From Zea mays (Eukaryota > Streptophyta > Magnoliopsida > Poales > Poaceae), in contig NC_050099.1 in the NCBI RefSeq assembly GCF_902167145.1, positions 13,034,434 to 13,098,433 of the forward strand: a DNA stretch of 64,000 bases, written 5' to 3'. Below the pieces are notes generated by a model. The model was not told the DNA's origin. It did not search any database and saw only the letters and a program-made list of their open reading frames with translations. Positions within the stretch are counted from its first letter, which is position 1. The number at the start of each line of letters is the position of its first letter. Below are positions 29,067 to 39,477 of the stretch, in pieces. The position numbers and the translations under genes are program-made.

Positions 29067-30650
29067 TAAATAACTGTTAAAGAGGTAGCTAGGTGCTTGG
29101 CCCCTGCCAAATTCCAGGCTGCCGCCTCACTTTTGATTTTGGCAATGATTTGCTGGCAGCTTGAGAATCTGCGATCAAAGATTCTCGCATTTCTTTCTCG
29201 CCAAATCTCCCAGTTTACAAGGATCAATAATGATCTGATGCCTTTACTATTGCATCTCAGCAAAAAAGCCAATTTCTCCCACCAATGCCACAGCGAGGGG
29301 GTCGCTCCCAGCTAGACGGTTTCAGGCCCTCAACAGCTACCCAAACAACAACTTCCTCCCAAATTCTTTTGGTGAAACGACATTCCACGAAAAGGTGAAG
29401 CCCCGATTCCAGGGCAGCACGACACAAGACGCAAGTCGGTTCATGGGGCCAATTCGTGGCGGCTAAACGATCTTATGTCCAAATGCAATTTTGAATTGCT
29501 AACCAGCTGAAGAACTTGCATTTTGGAGGCACCCAATTCTTCCAGATGATGAGGTCATAGTTTGTGCGAACATAGCCCAAAAATTGGGCCTGATATGCCG
29601 ATTTGACTGTGTAGCGGCGATCCGTAGTGAATTCCAGGTGATGGCATCATCATGTTCTAGGTGAAACTAGATCTTTTGGACTTCAGACCAAAGAATGCAG
29701 AACTCATGAATGTGGTGGGAAGTAATCGGTCTGTCGAACAGCGCAAGATCCATGATCCAGGCATTGTTTGTGACCGCCTCCGCCAAAGATTTCCTCTTAT
29801 TTCTTGATATAGAAAAGAGACGAGGCGCCAAGTCCTTTGGCCTTTGCCCCCTCACCCAAGCGCTGCCCCAGAAGGAGATTTTAGAACCATCACCAATCTC
29901 AATATTCGTTGATGCCGCAAAAAGCAGTCTATCAACATCAGAGCAAGGACTTTGCACTTTCCGCCCGTCAGTCGTTCAGAACCAGCCCAAAGGAATTGTC
30001 TTCTTTTGGAGTATAGTAGACTAATCGTTGCCTTGGGAGCATTAAGGGAGGTTAATAAATAAATTGGTTGTGAAGTAAGCACTGTTTTCACCAGAGTTAA
30101 GCGTCCTGTCACTGAGAAGTTTCTCCCATTCCAGCTACTCAACTTGTTCAATACTTTGTCCACCAAAAACTGGAAGTGCCCCTTCCTGAGTCTAGTTGGG
30201 GTGAGAGGGAGGCCCAGGTACGGATCGGGAAGACTACTCTTCTGGCTGGAAAGCAACTAAGAATGTCATCAAGGGGTAGCCCCTGGCAGCGGATTGGGAC
30301 AATCATGGACTTCTAAAAATTGGTCATCAGACCAGATGCCTCGCCAAATAAGGTGAGCAACCTGACAATTGTCTCAATATCCTCTTTTTCGGCTTAACAA
30401 ACAAAGCTGCATCATCAGCATATAGCGAGAGCCTAATGCTGGGCGAACTGTTCCCCAACTTGTTCAATGCTCCATTGTCCACAGCGATCTTTAGAATTTT
30501 TTGCAATGGGTCGATTGCCAAGACGAACAAAAGAGGGGAGAGAGGATCACTTTTCCTGAGACCTCTCAAATGATGAATTGGAGGGTTAGGGACCCCATTA
30601 ACGAGTACTCTTGATGTTGAGGTGGAGAGGATAGAAGCAATAACTTTTCA
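29067..30650 (-). pseudogene. Non-LTR (LINE, L1-type) reverse transcriptase fragment
   Basis: Minus-strand translation in broken frames gives, from the right: GLRKSDPLSPLLFVLA (near 30560), LYADDAALFV with the RT catalytic YADD (about 30408-30424), then the plant LINE segments around YLGLPLTPTRLRK (about 30200) and SFWGSAWVRG (about 29890), and a C-terminal part around NWEIWRERNARIF (29190-29210). The endonuclease and the N-terminal half of the RT are missing on the right, and several frame changes are needed. CACTA-A abuts the 3' side, so the LINE was probably the target of CACTA-A. Confidence 0.8.
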
Positions 30651-31210
30651 AGATGCTAACCTAAACAAAAGTTTTTCTTTTAGCTGCTTCTACTCATAAG
30701 AAGAAATATGGAATTAGACACTCATACACATGTGAGGATTATATCTTATAGAAATAAGAAATTGTGTTTCATTTTGTTTTTGAAAGTGCAATTTTGCGAG
30801 AAGATGCTGACATGCGATTGGACTCACACTGCCATATACCTCTACTCAACCCCCACATAGCGATCCAATCGTTTGAGACAGCAACTAATAAAGACTCGGA
30901 ATATGAAAGCCATAATAACAATGGAATGATGCATCTATGTCACACCTAAATGTAAGATGATGAGCAGTACGGGAGGCTGTTGCGGTGGGTTGGTGTGCCA
31001 GGGGTTAGTTATTGGGGGGGAGGCCGCATTAATGAGGGCAGGCTGAGCGGGGAAGGGTTTGGTTCGACCACGATTAAGCAGGGGACTGGATTCGATGATG
31101 AATAACTTTGCCCTATCTATACATACATGCTATTTGGCATCCTAGGTGCAAAATTGCTATTTGGCACAGCCCCACCGCATGCACCATGCAACATCTGGCC
31201 ACTCTTCCAC
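30651..31210. other. Spacer without recognisable feature
   Basis: AT-rich to 30950, then a short G-rich stretch (30960-31080). I see no coding frame with support, no terminal repeats and no tandem structure. Confidence 0.5.
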
Positions 31211-31214
31211 CATC

Positions 31215-32527
31215 GAATTCGCGTTATTTGCCGAGTGTCTAAGGTCATTTTACACTCGGCAAAGAATACTCGGTAAACATTTTATCGGCAAAGGGTTCTT
31301 TGCCGAGTACTTTTTTTAGACACTCGACAAAGACTTTGTCGAGTGTCGAAAAGCACCCGGCAAAGAAAATCACTCGACAAATTAAGAATCGCAAAAAACC
31401 ACTCAAAAATAGCAAAACATTTTTTAAATTATAGAAACAACTCTACAACCACCACCCATTAGCATAAACATCGCCCTATCATTTTTCACTATTGTTTTGA
31501 ATCAAATTTACATGTTTTGTGAATGGTGAGATTCAAACTAGCAACCTCTCTCTCGTGCATACCCTCTTCTATCACTACACTACTACATCAATTATGTCTA
31601 TATTACGTTTTCATTCCTCATATAATATAACAAACCGAGAGTAATTTGATTATTTGAGGCACTAAATGAATTCATTTGAAAATGTGATCAACTATAAAGT
31701 TGCATAACTTTTCAAGATCTACAAGTTCTATTTTGATAGTTTCTACATCCGAGGCCGTTTACAAAATTTGAATTTTAAATTTGAAAACTTCACACGGATT
31801 TTTTAATGATAAGATGATTTCAAATCCAAAAATTGTCAATTACAAAGTTTCATTGCATTTCAAGACCTACAACTTTTATTTTGGTAGTTTTTCCATCCGA
31901 GGTAGTTTGAAAAATTCAAATTTTAAAATTCAAACATAGTTTTGCATGACAAGATGATTTAACTTCTCAAACTCTACAAAGTTTATTTTGGTTGTTTGGT
32001 CATTTGTTCATCAAACATGATGGTTCTAACAATATGCACAAATCTTATATATCTCTCTCGTAGTTACATAAACTACGAGAGAGATATAGGTTTTATGAAC
32101 AAATTTACTTTTATTTTGTCATATGAAGAAATGTTCAAAATATAAATTATACATCATGATGAGTTATACAAATTTATAGTTGAAAACTTTTTCATTTGAA
32201 TTAATTTACTACTTTAAAATGTGATTTATAAATTGTCTTTGCATAGTGTTGAAAAAAACACTCGCAAAGAAGCTCTTTGCCAAGTGTTATATATTGGACA
32301 CTCGACAAAGAAGCTCTTTACCGAGTGTTTTAAAAAACACTTGACAAAAAACTCTTTGCCGAGTGTGAAAAATAAAACACTCGGCAAAGAGCTTCTTTGC
32401 CGAGTGTTTTCTTTTACCGAGGGTTTTTTGCTTGGCACTCGGCAAAGAGCTTTTCTTTGCCGAGTTTCCAAAAAAAACACTCGACAAAATATTTGGCACT
32501 CGGCAAAGAGCCGAATTTCGGTAGTGT
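31215..32527. mobile_element. CACTA-D, non-coding CACTA remnant (tttgccgagtg family)
   Basis: The right end at 32527 reads CACTACCGAAATTCGGCTC on the minus strand, a CACTA terminus. Repeats of ctttgccgagtgt / cactcggcaaag fill 32230-32525 and 31225-31375. The left terminus near 31215 is degraded, so that border is approximate. The interior (31380-32220) is AT-rich with two diverged copies of an agatctacaa...catccgagg block (about 31705 and 31858). No gene is present, so any movement would have depended on another element's transposase. Confidence 0.7.
32048..32088. repeat. Perfect short palindrome in CACTA-D
   Basis: Arms of 18 bases (32048-32065 and 32071-32088), tatatctctctcgtagtt and its exact complement, with a 5-base acata loop. 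It lies within the AT-rich interior. Confidence 0.8.
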
Positions 32528-32704
32528 TCCGAAAAAGGACACGTGCATGCAAGATTTAATGTTCCAATTAAAAATTAATATCTACTAAATCGAGTGCCAA
32601 ATTTGAAAACTAATTTCACCATTACATTTGTCGCGATGAAAGCTTAATAACTAGATCCCATTTGACATATTGATCTCAGGGTTAGCCATTGTAGTTATCA
32701 GACC

Positions 32705-33180
32705 CGATCATTCTATGAATACTCAATCTTTCCATCTTTTAGCCTCCGTCATTCATGGGAATTACTCAAATAGCAGTTATTTAATGAGTTAATCATTCTA
32801 CAAAAAAGGCAATACAGGAAAGAAAGTGAAAAAACTTTGTCACATCTATGAATACTCAGTCATTCCATATTTTTAGCCTCAGTTATGGATGAGAATAACT
32901 AAGATAAGAGTTAGTTAGTGAGTTACTCATTCTAAAATAACATGCATTACGGAAAAGGGAATGAACAAACTTAGTTATTCTATGAGTACTCAATCATTCC
33001 ATCTCCTTAGACTTAGTCATTCATGAGAATAAATGAGATAGAAGTCATTTAGTGAGTCAGTCATTATAAAAAAACAGACATTATGGTAAACGAAATAAAC
33101 AAACTCCGTCATTCTATGAATACTCAGTCATTCAATTCTTTTAGGCTCATTCATTCATGAGAATAACTAAGTAATAAAAA
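32705..33180. repeat. About 133-bp tandem array, four diverged copies
   Basis: The phrase tctatgaatactcagtcatt recurs with changes near 32711, 32844, 32976 and 33111, each followed by a Ta/g-rich stretch with cattcatgagaataac. No coding frame. The flanks 32528-32704 and 33181-33395 show nothing recognisable. Confidence 0.7.
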
Positions 33181-33395
33181 AAATTGAATATATATAGCAT
33201 GAGTGGTCTAGTTTTGTTCAAAAAACTTAGGAACACAAATATGAAATTTGTTTGGTGATTAAATCTTTTAATTAGAAGATATAAGGAAAAATATTTTAAA
33301 AAGGTTGTTGGTTTCCGTTCATACATGGCTACATGCACGATGTTGCAGGTGTGGGGTTGCACGCTGCATGCGCTTGTCCTCGAGAGAGGGAGAAT

Positions 33396-34866
33396 TTAGT
33401 AAACAACACTGGTTTCAGACCATTTCACACAATAACATTTGTTTTCAAAAAATTTGTAGAACAACACCCGTTTCACCAAATTAATATAGAAAACAACACT
33501 CCATCTATATTTTGCATTCTTTCATTGATTACACCACAAACAAATGACCCAAATTAACCCTATTCATTTCATAGCACTGTTATTTTATCTCTTGTCCATA
33601 AGAAAAACATTAATAGATAAAAATAAACGAGCTCCATTTTTTATATTGTTAAACATACGAATATGAAATATTGTTTATGAAGGAAGAAGTCTAGATTTAA
33701 CTAATATTGAACTTCAAACCTAGGTATCTTTGGTATCGAACTATTAAAATGGGACATACTTGGTTCACCGAAAGGTCTTCGATTATACTTCCTTCATTCT
33801 TTTTTATTTGACGTGGTTGTTTTTTTAAAAACTTCAATCACTCGTCCTATTCAAAAAAATTATGTTCTTTTAAAATTACTCACTCTATCCTAAAATGTTG
33901 TTTTGAGGTTCAATGGTTAATTCTAAACTTCTTTCTTTATAGAATATATGTGTTTATTTGTATCTTCTTTTATTGAATATATGTGTCTATTTTTATGTTT
34001 AACACTATGCTTAACAATGTAAAAATAGAGCTCATATGTTTGTACGCATTTATGTTGTTCTTATGGATAAAAATAAGGCTTTGGAATGATAGGGGCAATT
34101 TGGTCCATTTGCATGTGAGGTGAGAAATACAAGAATGAAAAATATAGATGGAGTGTTGTTTTCTAAATTCATTTGACAAAACTTGTGTTGTTCTTTGAAT
34201 TTCTTAAATATGAGTGCTATTTTCTGAACACTATCTCAAACTAGTGTTATTCTGTGGATTCTGTAGTAAACAACACTGGTTTCAAATGACGTTCACAAAT
34301 TAGCATTCATTTTCAAGCAATTTGTAGAACAACATCTGTTTCACCAAATTAATTAAGAAAACAATACATTTCATAGCCCTCTTATTTGTCTCTTATGTCC
34401 ATAAGAAAAGCACAAATAGATAAAATATACAAGCTCCATTTTTATAGTGTTAAACATACGAATAGGCAAATATTGTTTATGAAAGAAGAAGTCTAGATTT
34501 AACTAATATTGAACTTCAAACCTAGGTACCTTCGGCATCAAACTATTAAAATTAGACATACTTGGTTCACCGAAAGGTCTTCGATTATACTTCCTTCGTT
34601 CTCTTTTAATTGACGTGGTTGTTTTTTCAAAAACTTCAACCACTTGTCCTATTCAAAAAAATTGTATGTTCTTTTAAAAACTACTCCCTTTATCCTAAAT
34701 TCTAGTCGTGAAGTTCAATGGTTAATTTTAAACTTCTTCCATTATAGAATATTTGTTTATTTGTATGTTTACCACTATGCTTTACAATATTAAAAAGAGT
34801 TTATATATTTGTATGCATTTTATATTGTTCTTATGGATAGAATGGACAAACATAAGGCTATAAAAT
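33396..34866. repeat. Direct repeat pair of an AT-rich non-coding unit, second copy cut by Ty3-3
   Basis: Copy 1 (33396-34262) and copy 2 (34264-34866) both begin agtaaacaacactggtttca and share the later blocks gaacttcaaacctaggta and cttggttcaccgaaaggtct in the same order. Copy 2 is interrupted by the Ty3-3 LTR at 34867. Copies are clearly diverged. No protein frame is supported in either. Confidence 0.75.
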
Positions 34867-35740
34867 TGTCGGGTACCGTAATTAGGGATACCCCCAACAC
34901 TCCTAAACACGGCTGGTAACCACCCTCAGCACAAACCGCAAAGACTGATGGGCGCGATTCAGGTCAAGGCCTCGTCTACCAAGGGACGCAATCTCGCCTC
35001 GCCCGAGCCCGGCCTCGGGCAGGAACAGTAGTCCCGGACGAATTCACGCCTCGGCCGAGGGCCTCCTCAGGCGGTGGGCGCACCCTCGACTCGCCCGAAG
35101 CCCAGCTCGAGCAGGCTTCGTTGTGAAGCAACCTTGGCCAAATCGCCTCACCAACCGATCGTATCGCATGCACATTTAACGCGGTGATTGCCTGACACCT
35201 TATCCTGACACGCGCGCCTCAGTCGGCAAGGTAGAAGTGACCGCAGTCACTTCGCCCTTTCACTAACCGCCCTGACTGGAAAACAGCGCCGCTCACCCCG
35301 CTCCGACTGCTGTGCCACCCACCGGGGTAAGACTGACAACAGTCGAGTTCAGCCTCGGGCGCAACAGGAAGCTCCGCCTCGCCCGACCTTAGGCCTCGGC
35401 CTCGGGAGGAGGTCTCCGCCTCGCCCGACCCCATGACTCGGCCTCAGCCTCGGCCTCGGGAGGAATCGCGTCCTCGCCCGACCCCGGCCTCAGCCTCAGG
35501 AGAAGTCTCCGCCTCGCCCGACCCTGGGCTCGGACCGACCGCGCCACAGGGGATACATCATTACCCTACCCCTAGCTAGCTCAGGCTACGAGGGAACAAG
35601 ACCGGCGTCCCGTCTGGCTCACCCCGGTAACAGGTAATGATGGTTCCCCGCATGCATCCATGACGTCGGTGGTTCTCAGCCCCCTACGGAAGCAAGGAGA
35701 CGTCAGCAGGATCCCAGCCGCACCGCCAGCTATGCTTCTA

Positions 35741-35905
35741 CAGGGCTCAGGCACTTCTCCGACGGCCACGTTATCGCGTACACAGGGCTCAGGCACTTCT
35801 CCAACGGCCACGTTATCGCGTACACAGGGCTCAAGCACTTCTCTGACAGCCACGTTGGCATGTACACAGGGCTCAGGCACTTCTCTGCCAGACACGTTAG
35901 CGCAT
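35741..35905 (+). repeat. Four 42-bp tandem repeats upstream of the LTR TATA box
   Basis: cagggctcag/aag starts at 35741, 35783, 35825 and 35867, exact 42-base spacing, each copy holding gcacttctc and gccacgtt. Repeats placed just upstream of a retrotransposon TATA box often act as enhancer units; that role is inferred. Confidence 0.85.
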
Positions 35906-35947
35906 AGCTACACCCCCCATTGTACATCTGGACCCTCTCCTTGCATT

Positions 35948-35955
35948 TATAAAAG
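35948..35955 (+). promoter_or_regulatory. LTR TATA box of Ty3-3
   Basis: TATAAAAG about 250 bases before the LTR end, downstream of the 42-bp repeats. This is the expected U3/R boundary region. Confidence 0.6.
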
Positions 35956-35976
35956 GGAGGTCCAGGGCCTTCCTGC

Positions 35977-38413
35977 GGGGGGGGGGGGGGGTCGCGCGGG
36001 GGACGAGCAAACGAACAGGCTCTCTCTCTCTCTCTCGCGACGCTTGTAACCCCTTCTACGAGCATCCCCCGGTGCGAGATAATACAAGCTGCATTCCCCC
36101 CTTTGTATTCCATCTTCGCCAACCCATCTGGGCAGGGGCACGCAGCGATAAATTCACTGGTCGGCTCGGTTGAGGGTCCCCCGGGTCCGAAACACCGACA
36201 GTTGGCGCGCCAGGTAGGGGCCTGCTGCGTGTTAACGAACACCTTCCCGTTGAGTTCCAGATGGGTAGTCTTCAGCAACCTCTTTAACCCGGGACGGTGC
36301 TCCGCTTCGGGAGTCTCGAGTTCATGTCCCTCGACGGCAGCTACGACATGGTACTCCTCTCCTTGCAGCACGACAACAACGACGGTCGTCAGCTCGCCCG
36401 GCGGCGCACTAGTACAATTTGGCTCTATACAAGCGGTAGGATTTTTACATCACAGGCGGTTCGGTTAGAAAACCGCCTGTGATGTCCCAGGCGGTTCAGT
36501 ACGCCTGTGATGTAATAGTATTACAAGCGGTTTTTGTTTAGGACCGCCTGTGGTGCTCTATCATTTTCACAAGCGGACCCTAAGACAAAACCGCCTGTGA
36601 TTGTAAAAATATGAAAATACAATTTAAATATGAAAATAATTTTAATTTTTAACAGAAATATGCAAATACAATTTAAATGAATTAATATTTAATTTTTAAC
36701 AATAATATGCAAATACAATTTAAATGAATTATAATAGCACACATAGATAACTAGAGAGATTTTAAATTAATTGGCAACCACAATTTATAGTCGATCATAC
36801 ATGATAACAAATACAATTTGATTCATACAATTTTTCATGAACTACCATTTTTCCGCATGTATGGCTTTAAGTTCTTATCAATTTTCTTTTCCACACGCTT
36901 GATTCTCTCTGGACCGTTAAAGACGAACATCTCTTCATACTTATTGTATTCCTCATCTTGGTCTCCCACATTCTCAACTCCAACAATTTTTTGCTTTCCA
37001 GAAATAACTACATGCATCTTCTCATCTGCTGGATCGAGTACATAGAACACTTGTGCAACACATTCGGCGAGAACCCACGGGTCATCTTTATATCCTACTT
37101 TCTTTAAGTCTACCAGTGTGAGTCCGTAGTTATCCACTATCACCCCCACGGGATGTTGTACCCATTGGCACTTAAATAAGGGTATTTTCATGCTTGGGCC
37201 ATAATCAAGTTCCCATATTTCCTCTATGAATCCAAAATATGTGGTCTTCTGTCCATGTAGGTCAAAAGCATCGATACGAACACCGCTATTTTGTGCAACA
37301 CTTTTCATGTCTTTTGATTTAGTGTAGAATGTGTACCCATTGATGTCATATGCTTGTCATGATGTCACAAAACACGATGGCCCAGAAGCCAAATTCTTCA
37401 TTGTTTTCTCATCCGAAGAGTCTCCGAATGGGATGTTTTTGTCCATTAACCATTCGCTGAAACGATGTTTGTGCTCCCTCATGATCCAGTCCTCTGTGCG
37501 GTTCTGATTTTCTTTACGAAGCTCATTCAGGTGTTCCTCTATGTAAGGCTCGGCTATCGTGAGATGTTGTAGTACACTACCATTAGCACAATGTACTAGC
37601 TTGTAATCCTCAACGCGAAAAGTTTTCTTGCCCATTCTCCCTCTCCCACATAGTTTACCCTCATGTTTAGGTACAGGCACACCTATCATTGTTCCGTCAC
37701 TGATGTAATCTATACAGCTCTCAATCACTTCTTCTGTAGTGTATCCCTCCATGATTGAACCCTCTGGGTGAGCGCGATTTCGCACATAACCTTTTAATAC
37801 TCCCAGGTATCGCTCCAACTGAAACATATGATGTAAATATAGTGGCCCTAATATTTTTATCTGATCCACGAGATGTATGATTAGGTGTACTTGCATATCA
37901 AAAAATGATGGAGGAAAACACATTTCAAGCTTGCACATAGTCTCGATGATGTATGCCTTTAGATAGTCCAAGTCTTCTAAAGCTATTACTTTTTGTGAAA
38001 CCGCATTGAAAAAGTAACACAAGCGTGTGATGACAACTTTGACATGCTCTGTTTCGAGGGCTCTTACCGCAATTGGGAGGAACACCGTCATCATCACATG
38101 GCAGTCATGAGAGTTGTAGCCAAATAGAGACAAGTCCTTCATCCTGACTAGTCTGCTGATATTGGATGAGAAACCTGTGGGCACTTTGACCCCACGCAAA
38201 CATTTGCAAATCTTTGTTCTCTCCTCAACTGACAAGTTGTAGCTAGCTGGGGGGAGGTAAGGCTTCCCTTTGCCACTATCCACTGGATGAAGTTCCGGTC
38301 TGATTTGAAGATCTACTAGATCATTGCGTGATTTAAGTCCGTCTTTTGTCTTACTCGGCATGCCCAGCAAGGTTCCAATGATGCTGTCAAAAACATTTTT
38401 TGTTACATGCATC
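35977..38413. repeat. Segmental duplication, copy 1 (LTR end + CACTA-B left part)
   Basis: Nearly identical to 46615-49045 at a constant offset of 10,632 bases from the CACTA-B start onward; only scattered single-base differences are visible. It includes the poly-G run, the LTR end, the PBS, the CACTA-B terminus with its flank, and part of TNP2. Because both copies share the same CACTA-B insertion point, the duplication came after CACTA-B inserted. Identity ends at 38413. Confidence 0.9.
36203..36220 (+). other. Primer binding site of Ty3-3
   Basis: TGGCGCGCCAGGTAGGGG begins two bases inside the LTR. It differs from the tRNA-Lys-like site of Ty3-1/2. I do not assign the tRNA. A second copy lies in the duplicated segment at about 46835-46852. 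Confidence 0.7.
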
Positions 38414-38816
38414 TTCTCATCTGCTGGATCGAGTACATAGAACACTTGTGCAACACATTCGGCGAGAACCCACGGGTCATCTTTATATCCTACTTTCTTT
38501 AAGTCTACCAGTGTGAGTCCGTAGTTATCCACTATCACCCCCACGGGATGTTGTACCCATTGGCACTTAAATAAGGGTATTTTCATGCTTGGGCCATAAT
38601 CAAGTTCCCATATTTCCTCTATGAATCCAAAATATGTGGTCTTCTGTCCATGTAGGTCAAAAGCATCGATACGAACACCGCTATTTTGTGCAACACTTTT
38701 CATGTCTTTTGATTTAGTGTAGAATGTGTACCCATTGATGTCATATGCTTGCCATGATGTCACAAAACACGATGGCCCAGAAGCCAAATTCTTCATTGTT
38801 TTCTCATCCGAAGAGT
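36835..38816 (-). pseudogene. Rearranged partial TNP2 copy of CACTA-B
   Basis: Contains the DUF4218 and DUF4216 parts of the TNP2 gene (matching 47467-49045) but is broken in three ways. A Trp codon has become TGA near 37354, just before QAYDING. The N-terminal two thirds are missing. At 38413/38414 the sequence jumps at the shared block tacatgcatc to a second copy of the DUF4216 region (38414-38816 repeats 37019-37421, 403 bases). At 38816 it is fused to CACTA-C repeats. The second mini-copy lacks the TGA. It cannot make transposase. Confidence 0.85.
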
Positions 38817-39477
38817 TAATTCCCGTCGGCCAGGAACCGACGGGAATAAGCACTAAACCGACGGGAATAAGTAATTCCCGTCGGTTTAGCTCTTATTCCC
38901 GTCGGTTGTCAGCCGCCAGGCATCCCTTGTCGGGGATACGGTTATTCCCGTCGGCCGCCGACGGGAATACGTAATCCCCGTCGGCCAATATCGAGCCGAC
39001 GGGAATAAGGGCTAATCCCCGTCGGCTGACCTGGCCGACGGGAATTACTAATTAATGCCCGTCGGCCAGGTCAGCCGACGGGAATTAATTAGTAATTCCC
39101 GTCGGCCAGGTCAGCCGACGGGAATTATCTGGGCAGACGTGAGTTAATAGTCAATTCCCGTCGGCTATGGTCAAACCGACAGGAATTAACTGGGCCGACG
39201 GGAGTTAACCTATATTTCTGCAACAGCAACACCAAATTAGATATTTCTCACACATAACATACACAAAACATATATATCACAAACATATGACAAAACGTAT
39301 CACATAAACATATAAATCACAAACGCATTGACATCACACATCACAAACACATCATTGACATCACACATCACAAACACATTGATATAATTCACACATCACA
39401 AACATTTCAGATACGAGAGTGTTTACACAAACATAACGTACAGGAGTTAAAAACATAACGAGCACGAGTTTAAGTGT
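38817..39477. repeat. CACTA-C left subterminal repeats and 3' UTR region
   Basis: 38817-39215 holds about fourteen copies of cccgtcggc in both orientations, many paired into short hairpins (for example around 39050-39120). 39216-39477 is AT-rich with catatatatcacaaac-type short repeats, the likely 3' UTR of the minus-strand TNP1 gene. There is no terminal CACTA. Confidence 0.85.

Larger units (their letters stand above)
34867..36200 (+). repeat. 5' LTR of Ty3-3
   Basis: Begins TGTCGGGTACCG and ends AACACCGACA. Contains cctcggcctcggg-type GC repeats (about 35385-35530), four 42-bp repeats, a TATA box (35948-35955), a run of 15 G (35977-35991) and a CT-rich microsatellite near 36020. The terminal part from the G run onward is duplicated at 46615-46832. 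Confidence 0.85.

Noticed and set aside
32221..32559. Open frames on both strands in 32221-32559
   Set aside because: They translate the CACTA-D terminal repeat tttgccgagtg in different frames and have no coding meaning.
37357..38853. 498-codon frame resembling a complete short TNP2
   Set aside because: Its apparent N-terminus is translated CACTA-C repeat sequence, and it contains a duplicated DUF4216 segment; it is a rearranged pseudogene.
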